NCBI GenBank assembly: GCA_036128855.1
Contig: JAYYPW010000014.1
Location: 62,001-126,000 of the forward strand
DNA: 64,000 nt
Source: JAYYPW01 sp036128855
Lineage (GTDB): Bacteria; Pseudomonadota; Gammaproteobacteria; Comchoanobacterales; Comchoanobacteraceae
Reading direction: 5' to 3'
Shown here: positions 35,562 to 44,413 of the stretch, in pieces
Numbering within the stretch: position 1 is the stretch's first letter
Layout: each line of letters opens with the position of its first letter
Program-made: the position numbers and the translations under genes
The notes under the pieces: model-generated
Databases searched by the model: none
What the model saw: the letters and a program-made list of their open reading frames with translations, nothing else
Told to the model about the DNA's origin: nothing

Positions 35562-35972
35562 AGAGGTAGAGAATATATCATAATAGCAGTCATCTTGCAA
35601 TTTCTACGCGTTTTCCCGGTCATTTTTCTCAACACCTTTACACTCATCTTTTGATGTAAATTTTTTACTATATACGATTTTATTTTTATTCCATCCGTCC
35701 AAATACCTCCGTTCATATTAGAGTGCACATTCAAGTTGGTTGTTATAGTTATTTTTATTAGCTGGTCTTTTTACTTTTGACACTTTCACATTTGGGCTCT
35801 TTTTGTCAGGAATACTGTTGCGTATTGCATAATACTAGCACCTCAATTGCTTTTTCTACTCTTTTTAACGACAAGTATGAGTTAAGCCAAGCACTTTTCT
35901 GTTTAACACCATATCCACTGTTTTACTAGTATTTATCTGGCATTTACGCATATTTTATGCTAAGTTATACTC
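35562..35972. other. 410-base non-coding gap
   Basis: AT-rich sequence between tRNA-Val (its upstream side) and the 4.5S RNA. It must hold the promoters of both RNA genes, but I see no convincing -35/-10 pair; a weak -10 (TATGCT, 35956-35961) lies about 11 bases before the 4.5S RNA. A short GTATTGCATAATAC dyad is near 35822. No credible protein. Confidence 0.5.
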
Positions 35973-36074
35973 GTAGGCTTGGTTCTTTCGCGACGATAGG
36001 TTGTCAACCCCGCCAGATCTGGAAAGAAGCAACGGTAGCAGCTGATGCGGGTGCCGAAATGTAGCTAGGCCTAC
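35973..36074 (+). ncRNA. ffs: Signal recognition particle 4.5S RNA
   Basis: About 102 nt. The conserved core GTCAACCCCGCCAGATCTGG, then AAAGAAGCAACGGTAGCAG and TGATGCGGGTGCCG, is the SRP domain IV hairpin with the GGAA-type tetraloop region and the Ffh-binding internal loops. The ends GTAGGCTT (35973) and TAGGCCTAC (36066-36074) close the stem. It lies just upstream of dnaX. Confidence 0.95.
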
Positions 36075-36090
36075 ACCTTTTGGAGTTTAA

Positions 36091-37809
36091 ATGACCTATT
36101 GTGCGCTTGCCAGAACTTGGCGTCCCAAAAAATTTTCCGACTTCATCGGACAAGAACATGCCGTATCTGCGCTACAACATACTTTGACTGAAAAAAAAAT
36201 ACACCATGCCTATTTATTTACAGGGACTCGTGGTGTTGGCAAAACGTCTATCGCTAGATTGTTTGCCAAATCACTGAGCTGCCAACAAGGCATACAGGCT
36301 GAGCCCTGTGGTGTATGTAAACACTGTGAAGCTATCAAACAAGGCCGCTTTCTTGATCTGATAGAAATAGATGCTGCATCACGTACCAAAGTAGAAGACA
36401 CCCGTGAGCTATTAGCACAGGTATCTTATCCCCCCGTTCAAGGTAGATTTAAAATATACCTTATCGATGAGGTACATATGCTCTCTACCCATAGTTTTAA
36501 CGCTCTTTTGAAAACTTTAGAAGAGCCACCTCAACACGTGAAGTTCTTACTCGCAACCACTGATCCACAAAAGCTGCCAATCACTATACAGTCACGCTGC
36601 TTACAATTTCATTTGCAGCACTTACCTCCGAATGTCATCTCCAAGCAACTTAGTACCATCCTAGAGGCGCAAGGAACCCACTACGAGGATGAAGCACTCA
36701 AAGTATTAGCTCAGCATGCCCAAGGCAGTATGCGTGATGCGATAAGCTTACTTGAACAAGCACTTTCATCGTGTGCAGACTCACTTGATCTTGAGTCTGT
36801 GAGTCAAATGCTTGGGACATTACCTACTGATAAGCTTTATCAACTACTCACTGTGATTGCAAAAAATGATAAGTCAGGTGTCTCTAGTTTATTAGACCAG
36901 TTACAAAGTCAATCCTATGACTATATTTCTATTATTGATCAGTGCATCAATACTATGTGTCAGATTACGCAATTGCAACTCCGCGAAACTTCTACAGTAC
37001 AAAATAGCGCCACTGACAAAGACACTCCCCTTGATCAACTTGCTGCACTCATCCCTAGTGAACAAGTACAAATGCACCTTAACTTGCTTGTTGATACCAA
37101 AAAAAACTTACAATTCTATCCAGATCACAATATGGCCTTTGCCACTTTAGTAATGCGGCTCATGTGCTTTACTACCTCAACCGTTAGTATTGACGATCTA
37201 ATCAAAAAACATATCCCTACCGAAGAACCTCGAGCTATTCAGCCCAACCAAAAACCTGTTCTTCCTATAGAAAATGCTTCGCAAAAATCGCTTGCAGCCC
37301 GAGATATTATTACCCCCCAACCAACCCCTACCCCTGAGCAGAAAAAAAATGCTAGCGCGTCACCACAAGCAATTCCCCAAAACTCGCCAAGTGCGAGTCA
37401 TGCTGCACCCAAAAAACCTTTACAGATACCAACTTCCTGGGATGATCTCAAAAAAAACATTGAATTGTCAGGGTTTCAGAAACAAGTTTTTGGCCAATGT
37501 ACGCTAAATAGTGATTTTAACGACTCTAACTGGACGATATGTATACCATCCCAGTACCAAATCATGCTTCATGATTCTGCAAAAAAATCGTTAGGGCAAA
37601 CTATCAAAGCAACACTTGGACGTGACATCTCTATTGTTTTCTCCGTACAAAATACTGCGACTCAGAAAGGCTCGGTGAACGCTGACCCATCCACAAAAAA
37701 TCATTCAGTACAAAAACCAACGTCAGAAGACACATCCATTCAACAGGATGACCCTAAACTACAGAAATTACTTCAGACACTGGATGCCCATATCGGGCAA
37801 GACGCTTAG
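36091..37809 (+). CDS. dnaX: DNA polymerase III tau (and gamma) subunit
   Basis: 572 residues, clamp-loader ATPase. Walker A is FTGTRGVGKTSIARL near residue 45, the zinc module has CGVCKHC, Walker B/DExx is LIDEVHMLS, and the sensor and arginine-finger regions follow (LEEPPQHVKF, SRCLQFHL). After residue about 370 comes a low-complexity Pro/Gln/Ser linker and a tau-specific C-terminal domain. The usual ybaB-recR partners do not follow; a convergent gene does. A8 runs inside the linker may allow a shorter gamma form (see separate entry). A TTTTGGAG ribosome site precedes the ATG. Confidence 0.97.
   Translation: MTYCALARTWRPKKFSDFIGQEHAVSALQHTLTEKKIHHAYLFTGTRGVGKTSIARLFAKSLSCQQGIQAEPCGVCKHCEAIKQGRFLDLIEIDAASRTKVEDTRELLAQVSYPPVQGRFKIYLIDEVHMLSTHSFNALLKTLEEPPQHVKFLLATTDPQKLPITIQSRCLQFHLQHLPPNVISKQLSTILEAQGTHYEDEALKVLAQHAQGSMRDAISLLEQALSSCADSLDLESVSQMLGTLPTDKLYQLLTVIAKNDKSGVSSLLDQLQSQSYDYISIIDQCINTMCQITQLQLRETSTVQNSATDKDTPLDQLAALIPSEQVQMHLNLLVDTKKNLQFYPDHNMAFATLVMRLMCFTTSTVSIDDLIKKHIPTEEPRAIQPNQKPVLPIENASQKSLAARDIITPQPTPTPEQKKNASASPQAIPQNSPSASHAAPKKPLQIPTSWDDLKKNIELSGFQKQVFGQCTLNSDFNDSNWTICIPSQYQIMLHDSAKKSLGQTIKATLGRDISIVFSVQNTATQKGSVNADPSTKNHSVQKPTSEDTSIQQDDPKLQKLLQTLDAHIGQDA
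37342..37398 (+). promoter_or_regulatory. Possible frameshift/slippage site producing a gamma form
   Basis: A8 at 37342-37349 starts on a codon boundary (AAA AAA AAT). A -1 shift, or one extra A in the mRNA, leads to TGC TAG, so the product would end after about 421 residues, close to E. coli gamma (431). A hairpin ACTCGC/GCGAGT (37382-37387 with 37393-37398) lies downstream. A second A8 at 37450-37457 in the same phase also meets a stop (CAT TGA) at once. Confidence 0.45.
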
Positions 37810-37820
37810 TTAAAGATAGT

Positions 37821-40800
37821 TTAGCGACTTTTATCGGCTTTATTTTTATTTGGTGCTTTGCCTAGCAGCTGGTCTTGATTATTTACCTCGCCCAAACTAG
37901 AGCCTAAGTTCTTTTTTGTGTCAATATAGTTTTTACCCAGAAATCCTAGTCCTACGGGCTTCTTCATTCTTTCAACTAAATGTACTGGGATATCAAGAGG
38001 ATTTCTCTCTTCTTGCCACTGTTTCAAGTAGTCTTGTGGTGTTGGTATTTTTTTGTAGAAAAATCCTTTTTCACCTTTAACTTTTTCATGTATGTGTATA
38101 AATAAATAAGAAAATACCGCGCTTATTTGCACTGATAAAAATATGCTTGCTAAAATCAACGGAAGCGCAGGAGGAAAAAGTGCACTAACAGCTGTAATTC
38201 CTATCAATCCACTCATCGTACCTACAATTACTGGAACGGTACTCACCGAGGTAAACAATAAATTACGGTTTGTATGATTCTCTTGAGTAGTTTTTGCAAC
38301 GAGTAGTGGTCTTAAAAGACACTCCGCAGCTTCCTGTGATATTTCTTTTTTCTGTAGCATTTCTGCAATTTCTTCACAACGTTTTGTGATTATTGACAAT
38401 TCATAGTCCTTATTTAACGTATTACGTATAGTCCTAATTAAATTGGTTTGTTGGCTTGTCACATATGTCAAATACTTCTCTGACTCAAGCATTTGCTGAC
38501 GTAAATTAAGAATATCTTGTATTTCTTGCTCTTTACATAAGCCCCCCAGCTCTTTGCGAAGATCTTCATCTGATATAGAAAAATTGAAAATTTTATTACG
38601 CGGTATTGATTTTTTCGAAGCACGTATAGATTTTTCTAGATTTTTTGTAAGCCACGAAATTTTCCCACAGGCCATGGATATTCTTGGATTAAGATAAAAC
38701 TCCGAATTGATTGAACGCTTTGCTCCACGTATAACCCAGGCAACAAATGAAATTAATGCGCCTATAGATGCTAAAATAAAAACTAAAGTTGCTGCATTTA
38801 CTACCACAACGTTAGCTAGTAAAGCTAATTGTATTGCTACTATGCATAGGCCAATAAAAAATGCTGTCAAAAATAGATATGTTGATATATCATCTTTACC
38901 TTTAACGCGTATGTTATTGATAAGTCCTACAAAACTTAATATACATAAAGTCAGCCCCCCGTATAATGGATTATAAACTGAAGATACTAATGCAGAAAAA
39001 ATAAAATGAAAAATGGTGAACGGTAAGAAAATATCACGAAATATATCTATATTTTCATCTTTTTTTAGTACTGTTCTTTCTTTGTTTAATACCTCTAGCA
39101 TACTCTTCTCTGGCTCTGATAAGGCACCCTCGGATTCTTTAATCGCTTTACTAATACGTAGCTCATAGGCATAAATTGTCTTATACAGCTTAGCATCACA
39201 ACCAATTTGATAAAGCATATAGAAATACGTCCAAAAAGATTGTTCGAGTTGGGTTAAAATATGCTGCACTTCATCGGGTGAGTAGCAACCCAACTCATCA
39301 AAGTCAACTTGTTTTTTTTGTGGCCAAGGCTTCCCAAGCAATTCCTTTAACCGATGATTTTCGATATCGTTCAAATGGTTGATACTAGTTGCCCTGAGCT
39401 TGAGATTTTTGATACATTTCTCTGCACGTCGATCTGTAAGCTCTTTGTAGTTTTTGTTAAATTCTATTGCTGAATCTGCAAGAATCTTTTTTTCGTCTTT
39501 TATAGGATCAAGCTTTTCTATCTTTGCTAAAGCTACGATAAGTGCTGCTCGCTGCGTCAAAAGGTCTCCTGGGAGTATTGTAGTGAGTTTTTGATGCAAT
39601 TCATCAGTTAAAGTGTATTCTGCTGCGTCTTGATATGTATTATCTAGTGCCGTCAACCAGAATTTTAGATAAAGTAAATGATGTTTACGTAGGTAGGCTT
39701 TTGTATCAAACTTCTCAACGGATTTCTCAACTATACTTGTATAATATGCCTGGTCTGTATTATTGTTTTGTAGTACTGCTGCTAGATGCCGCATGGCATA
39801 TTCTTGGAGTAAATATGAGTATTCCAACGATCTTGTTGGTTTTTTAATAGCCTCAGATAACGATAAATTGTAATTATGTAATGGCTCAAATAGGCAGGCC
39901 CACTCTAAGTATTGATTTTTCCAATGCTCAATATCTTCGATTTTCCTTGCGGTAGCACATAGGCTCTTCAGATTCTGAGATCGATGACTTATGACATAAT
40001 TTTTTGGATCACTATTGTATGGTCTAACATTTAAAAAGCTTACGCTATCTCTTATTGGACTTAGAATCCAACCTATAATAGGAATACTCTTCCACCAGCA
40101 TTTATGCTTTAAAGCCAAAGTCTCGCCTAAACACTTGAGCAACCTATCTCGCTCAATCATAGTACGCTTGCTTTTTTGTGGACTGTTGTGAAAATTTTTT
40201 TGATCTATCTCATAGATCTTTTTTTCTAAATGCATCACACATTCTTTTATTTGCTTGAAAGATGGTTGATTTAATTCTGTAATTCCATGAATATTCATAT
40301 AGCTTTGTACTTTCTCTACAGCCTCACTACTCTCTACAATAGCGCGATAGTAGCGCTTAGTGAGCTTATTTTTCACGACTCTTAACGCACTGGACTGGAT
40401 ATATTTTGTAGAAAAACCTTTAGAAAAAAATAGAAAGTATTTATGCTTCTGCGCACTTCTTATCCAACTCTGAATTTGGCTAGCCTTTTTTCTGTACTTA
40501 ATGATACGGTTTTTATCTCCTATGAGATAAGCTTCTGCCATCTTTTCTATTGTATGGTCTAATTCTGATACTAACTCTTTGTCTATTACACCTTGTAGAA
40601 TTTTTTCATAATTTATATTCAGAAGAAAATATGACCTAATAAGTTGCAATGCAACTATCATTATAGAAGCTAATATTATTACTGCTAATATTGATTTTAT
40701 TAGTATGTCTACTGCAATCGGTGCAAAAATCACCGCAGGACCTAAGATAACTATAGACGGTGATGCAAATGAAAGCAGTAGTAATACTACTAAACTTAAT

Positions 40801-41009
40801 ATCAACGCTAAGGCGATGTAACAGGTTATGGTTATTTCATGCTTAAGAAGTGGATTTACCTTATTGGTGGTAAATTCAGTAAAATCACACAGTAAAAGAT
40901 AGCGTAATTCTTCTATTTCCGCATCAGACAGTTGCGTATCTAAATTACTCTTTCTTTTTAGAATTAATCTTAGCTTGGTTTCTGCACGAGGATACATGTT
41001 ACAGCACAA
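37821..41009 (-). CDS. Orphan 1062-residue multi-membrane protein
   Basis: No family recognised. Three clusters of hydrophobic helices are separated by large polar helical regions: about residues 57-140 (three helices), about 657-763 (four helices, including the long SVYNPLYGGLTLCILSF), and about 913-970 (two helices). The regions between, about 145-650 and 770-910, are charged, Leu/Lys/Glu-rich and probably coiled or helical. The C-terminal 40 residues are polar and basic (KAPNKNKADKSR). Such proteins occur among secreted, host-membrane-inserted factors of intracellular gammaproteobacteria, but nothing in the window proves secretion. It converges on dnaX. Confidence 0.6.
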   Translation of the reverse strand: MCCNMYPRAETKLRLILKRKSNLDTQLSDAEIEELRYLLLCDFTEFTTNKVNPLLKHEITITCYIALALILSLVVLLLLSFASPSIVILGPAVIFAPIAVDILIKSILAVIILASIMIVALQLIRSYFLLNINYEKILQGVIDKELVSELDHTIEKMAEAYLIGDKNRIIKYRKKASQIQSWIRSAQKHKYFLFFSKGFSTKYIQSSALRVVKNKLTKRYYRAIVESSEAVEKVQSYMNIHGITELNQPSFKQIKECVMHLEKKIYEIDQKNFHNSPQKSKRTMIERDRLLKCLGETLALKHKCWWKSIPIIGWILSPIRDSVSFLNVRPYNSDPKNYVISHRSQNLKSLCATARKIEDIEHWKNQYLEWACLFEPLHNYNLSLSEAIKKPTRSLEYSYLLQEYAMRHLAAVLQNNNTDQAYYTSIVEKSVEKFDTKAYLRKHHLLYLKFWLTALDNTYQDAAEYTLTDELHQKLTTILPGDLLTQRAALIVALAKIEKLDPIKDEKKILADSAIEFNKNYKELTDRRAEKCIKNLKLRATSINHLNDIENHRLKELLGKPWPQKKQVDFDELGCYSPDEVQHILTQLEQSFWTYFYMLYQIGCDAKLYKTIYAYELRISKAIKESEGALSEPEKSMLEVLNKERTVLKKDENIDIFRDIFLPFTIFHFIFSALVSSVYNPLYGGLTLCILSFVGLINNIRVKGKDDISTYLFLTAFFIGLCIVAIQLALLANVVVVNAATLVFILASIGALISFVAWVIRGAKRSINSEFYLNPRISMACGKISWLTKNLEKSIRASKKSIPRNKIFNFSISDEDLRKELGGLCKEQEIQDILNLRQQMLESEKYLTYVTSQQTNLIRTIRNTLNKDYELSIITKRCEEIAEMLQKKEISQEAAECLLRPLLVAKTTQENHTNRNLLFTSVSTVPVIVGTMSGLIGITAVSALFPPALPLILASIFLSVQISAVFSYLFIHIHEKVKGEKGFFYKKIPTPQDYLKQWQEERNPLDIPVHLVERMKKPVGLGFLGKNYIDTKKNLGSSLGEVNNQDQLLGKAPNKNKADKSR

Positions 41010-41056
41010 ATAAATTAATGTGCATATAGTATAATTATTTTATATTGTCTGAAAAA

Positions 41057-41890
41057 TTATGCTGTGTAACGATTATAATCAACGAAAAGTAGACTATTAT
41101 CCGAATTTATGCCTTTGGCACGCTGTAACCAGTAATTTGCTTCAGCTAACCCACCAAAACCATCGATCAAGCCTAACCCTAATGCATCGCTACCTAAGAA
41201 AATTCTTCCTTCTGTAACACGAGCAAGTTGCTGGTCATTAAATCGCCGTCCGGTTTTAACTATACCTTTGAACCAGGTGTAACTATCCTGACCTTCAAGA
41301 TAGAGGTATTTCTTGGTAAAGTCATTTAACCCTTGAAAAGGTATCCCTGAAAGATTCTTACCCTGTCCATTTGTAGTATACTGGACGCCTATCTTGTTTA
41401 ATAAGTCTTTTACCACCGTTACAGAAGATATAACGCCTATGCTACCTACCAGGCTAGTCTCTTGTGCTAAAATAACATCAGTCGCACAGGCCATAAGATA
41501 AGCAGCGGATGCAGCTTGACTTTTGACGATTGTAATAATGGGTATTTTTTTGCGTATTCTTTGTAGTAAAGAGTACCCTGCTTCGGCAACATGAACGACA
41601 CCACCAGGACTATCTAAGACGAGTACAAGTGCTTCTACATCATCGCTTTGTGCCACCATTTGTAGTTGCTTATACCAATTCTCAGATAGTGATTCTATAG
41701 GATGCCCCACCGTCACTTCTGCTACATGTTTACCAATCTTTTCTTTTTCTTCACTTACTCCCCAATGACTGAATACGTATATAAGGCTTAATATACTGAG
41801 AACTATCCAAAACTTTGTCTTTTTCTTCAGTGTTTGTGCATACATTACTTCAGCGCAGACATTGGGCTCTGCTACTTGTTTATCAGTCAT
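41057..41890 (-). CDS. S49 signal-peptide-peptidase-like serine protease
   Basis: 277 residues with one N-terminal membrane helix (WIVLSILSLIYVF, residues 28-40). The SppA/S49 core is complete: LVLDSPGG (92-97) forms the oxyanion region, the catalytic serine is S128 in SQAASAAYLMA, GSIGV follows, and K178 (GQGKNLSGIPF) fits the catalytic lysine about 50 residues after the serine as in Bacillus SppA. S49 enzymes cut signal-peptide remnants or membrane proteins. Its ATG overlaps the TGA of the upstream paralogue (ATGA at 41890-41887), indicating translational coupling. Confidence 0.88.
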   Translation of the reverse strand: MTDKQVAEPNVCAEVMYAQTLKKKTKFWIVLSILSLIYVFSHWGVSEEKEKIGKHVAEVTVGHPIESLSENWYKQLQMVAQSDDVEALVLVLDSPGGVVHVAEAGYSLLQRIRKKIPIITIVKSQAASAAYLMACATDVILAQETSLVGSIGVISSVTVVKDLLNKIGVQYTTNGQGKNLSGIPFQGLNDFTKKYLYLEGQDSYTWFKGIVKTGRRFNDQQLARVTEGRIFLGSDALGLGLIDGFGGLAEANYWLQRAKGINSDNSLLFVDYNRYTA

Positions 41891-42888
41891 AGGATTTTCG
41901 TCTTTTGGAGGGTCTCATACTGCCAAGCAGATAGTGTTGCGGTAATGTGCTCGCTTATCAGACGTTGTATTGATTTTCTTAGTTTTAGCTGCGCGGATCT
42001 TAGCCAACTAATGTTATCTAGTCCTAGCTCAGCTTCAGCATGTGGATTACTATAGTCAATGATTGGCAATTCGTCTTGGTTTCTAGTTATGGAGTGGTGG
42101 CGTAGCCAATTCTCTGCTTGTATGATATCACCTACTTCGTCACATAAAGCTAGAGATTTCGCTCTATTCCCTGTATACCACTGGCCATCTTCTATGCTTT
42201 TTGCTTGCCTTGCATCTAGATGACGATTATGAATTATATTATCCATCATCCATTCATGCATCTTTTGATATACACTTAATCTATGCTGAATGAACTTTTC
42301 ATAATTTGGATCACTTTTTTCAGGTTCTATTTTATAATCTCCAAAGCCCCGGTTTACTACTTTAACTCCTACTCTTTTCATAAGCTCAGAGGTGTCAAAC
42401 TTGGAAGTAACAACGCTCACTCCACCTATTGATGATGTCTCTTGTGCAACTATGTAATCTGATGCACTTGCAATTACATAGCTGTTACCATGTGCGTAAC
42501 CATAAATAAAACTTACTATTGGCTTACTTTTCTTTGCTCTAAAAATTGTTTGTAAAGCTGATTCGGTTTGTGCAAAGTCACTACCGTCCATGATCGCTTG
42601 GTCTACAAACAGCAAGATACCTTTCACGTTTGGGTCTTCAATAGCATACTCAAGCTGATGTATCCAAGTTTGACGTATGGCAGGGTTTAAGTCTACGTGT
42701 ATTTTTGCGAGATGTTCTTGTAAAACACTGTTTTCGCTAGGTGCTTGCGAGGAATATATAAGAAATGCAAGTATAAAAAGTCCAACTCCTGTGAGACGCC
42801 AACGTTTGTAGTAGGTCTCATAGGAATGGAGAGAATAGTTGTCTACTTGGCTGCTGAAAAAATCTTTAAAACGTTTGAAGTATTCCAT
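41887..42888 (-). CDS. S49 peptidase homologue, catalytic serine missing
   Basis: 333 residues, membrane helix at about 32-46 (TGVGLFILAFLIYSS). It aligns with the downstream S49 protein through ILLFVD, SASDYIVAQETSSIGGVSVV and KRVGVKVVNRGFGDYK. In the active-site segment YGYAHGNSYVIA, G134 occupies the serine position (S128 in the neighbour), and the DSPGG oxyanion motif is replaced by DQAIMDG. The lysine position (K186) is kept. It therefore looks like an inactive subunit made together with the active one. S136 lies two residues away, so an unusual active site cannot be fully excluded. Confidence 0.75.
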   Translation of the reverse strand: MEYFKRFKDFFSSQVDNYSLHSYETYYKRWRLTGVGLFILAFLIYSSQAPSENSVLQEHLAKIHVDLNPAIRQTWIHQLEYAIEDPNVKGILLFVDQAIMDGSDFAQTESALQTIFRAKKSKPIVSFIYGYAHGNSYVIASASDYIVAQETSSIGGVSVVTSKFDTSELMKRVGVKVVNRGFGDYKIEPEKSDPNYEKFIQHRLSVYQKMHEWMMDNIIHNRHLDARQAKSIEDGQWYTGNRAKSLALCDEVGDIIQAENWLRHHSITRNQDELPIIDYSNPHAEAELGLDNISWLRSAQLKLRKSIQRLISEHITATLSAWQYETLQKTKIL

Positions 42889-42946
42889 GACTGTAGTTTA
42901 AATAAATATTAACACATAGGCAAGCTCTATCTGCATGCTATCTTAC

Positions 42947-44413
42947 TTATACTACTATTTGTGCAAACTCAAATAACCCATAAGGAATAAAACTAAATAA
43001 AATCAGCATTGTAGAACCTATTGTTATCAGTAAAACACTTATTCTTGCATACTGTAATTGGATTGATACTACAGAGTCTGTAGCTTTTTGAAACATCATA
43101 CGCTGGATGATACTAAGGTAGTAATATGCTCCTAAAACACTACCCAATACCGCTAGTATAGCTATCTCTGCTAAATTTTGCTCAATTAGGCTGAATATGA
43201 GTTGCATTTTAACAATAAAGCCAAGAACTGGTGGTACACCTATCAATGAAAAAAGTGCGATGGTAAATACTAGTGCATACCCTGGGTGACGATAGTATAA
43301 TCCCTTAAAATCATCGATCTTAGTCATCTCATCCCCTGCTTTTCTAAACTGTGCTAATGTAATAAATAGTGTGACGCTAACTATGATATATCCTAAGACA
43401 TAAACGAATGCGCTTTGCATACCAATCTGTGATGCCATCCCAAGAGCAAGTAATATGTATCCCATATGCGCGATAGAAGAATACGCTAATAACCTCTTGA
43501 TATTTGTTTGGACTAGCCCTAATAAGTTACCATATAAAATGGATAGAACACCCAGTATAAGTAAAGGTGGTGCCCAAATATCCGACATTGGGGATAATGC
43601 TCCTTGATAACCGAATAGCCTGGACCAAACTACTACTAAGACAAACTTAGGTAATGATCCAATCACTGAAATAGCAATATGTGTTGACCCCTGATACACA
43701 TCCGGCACCCACATATGAAAAGGTACTGTACCGAATTTAAATATCAATGCTGCCAATATCATAACAGTTGCGAATACAGCAAGTATGTAGTTATCGATTA
43801 GTGGAATTTTCTCCATACCTCCAATGTTGTTTGATAACAAATTAAATAGCGCTGATTCGATACCACGTAATTCCATTGTAGCACTTACACCATATAATAG
43901 GCTTGCGCCATAAAGAAAAAATGCTGATGCTAATGCTCCTGTCACGATATATTTTATTGCTGCCTCTTGCGCTTGTAAGTGTTTTTTACGCATAGCGACT
44001 AATGCATAAAGTGGTAGATACATAAGCTCTAACCCGACGAATAATGTAATGAGGTGACCTGCTGAAACAGTGACCAACATACCCAAGGTTGAAAGTAAGA
44101 TCAGAATATTAAATTCTAACGTGGGAAACCCAAAGTCTTTTTGCTCATTCTCCGAGCATAATACGATCACAAGTGTTGTACAGCATAGAAGTATCTTTGC
44201 AAACTGCGCTAACTTATCCTGTATGAACATTCCCTGCCACCAAATAATTTTTTCTGGTGAACCTAAGCTTTGTATGCATAACGCTAGAGTCGCTAATAGG
44301 ACCATAGCACTTGCTTTTGTAGAGTATGATTTCCCATTTGACCACAGAGAAAATAATAAGATAATACTGAGTATACCTAGACTTAAAAAACTTTCTGGTA
44401 GTAAAACTGACAT
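42947..44413 (-). CDS. nuoN: NADH-quinone oxidoreductase subunit N
   Basis: 488 residues from the ATG at 44413; the frame is open to 44467 but the family begins at MSVLLPESFLSLG. About 14 helices of an antiporter-like proton-pumping subunit of complex I. Conserved parts include the KFGTVPFHMWVPDVYQGS loop and the lysine/histidine helices (RLLAYSSIAHMGYILLAL). It overlaps the end of nuoM by about 31 bases and is the last gene of the operon. Confidence 0.95.
   Translation of the reverse strand: MSVLLPESFLSLGILSIILLFSLWSNGKSYSTKASAMVLLATLALCIQSLGSPEKIIWWQGMFIQDKLAQFAKILLCCTTLVIVLCSENEQKDFGFPTLEFNILILLSTLGMLVTVSAGHLITLFVGLELMYLPLYALVAMRKKHLQAQEAAIKYIVTGALASAFFLYGASLLYGVSATMELRGIESALFNLLSNNIGGMEKIPLIDNYILAVFATVMILAALIFKFGTVPFHMWVPDVYQGSTHIAISVIGSLPKFVLVVVWSRLFGYQGALSPMSDIWAPPLLILGVLSILYGNLLGLVQTNIKRLLAYSSIAHMGYILLALGMASQIGMQSAFVYVLGYIIVSVTLFITLAQFRKAGDEMTKIDDFKGLYYRHPGYALVFTIALFSLIGVPPVLGFIVKMQLIFSLIEQNLAEIAILAVLGSVLGAYYYLSIIQRMMFQKATDSVVSIQLQYARISVLLITIGSTMLILFSFIPYGLFEFAQIVV

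Noticed and set aside
35552..35734. 60-codon minus-strand frame overlapping tRNA-Val
   Set aside because: Overlaps the tRNA and has no protein-like features; treated as non-coding gap.
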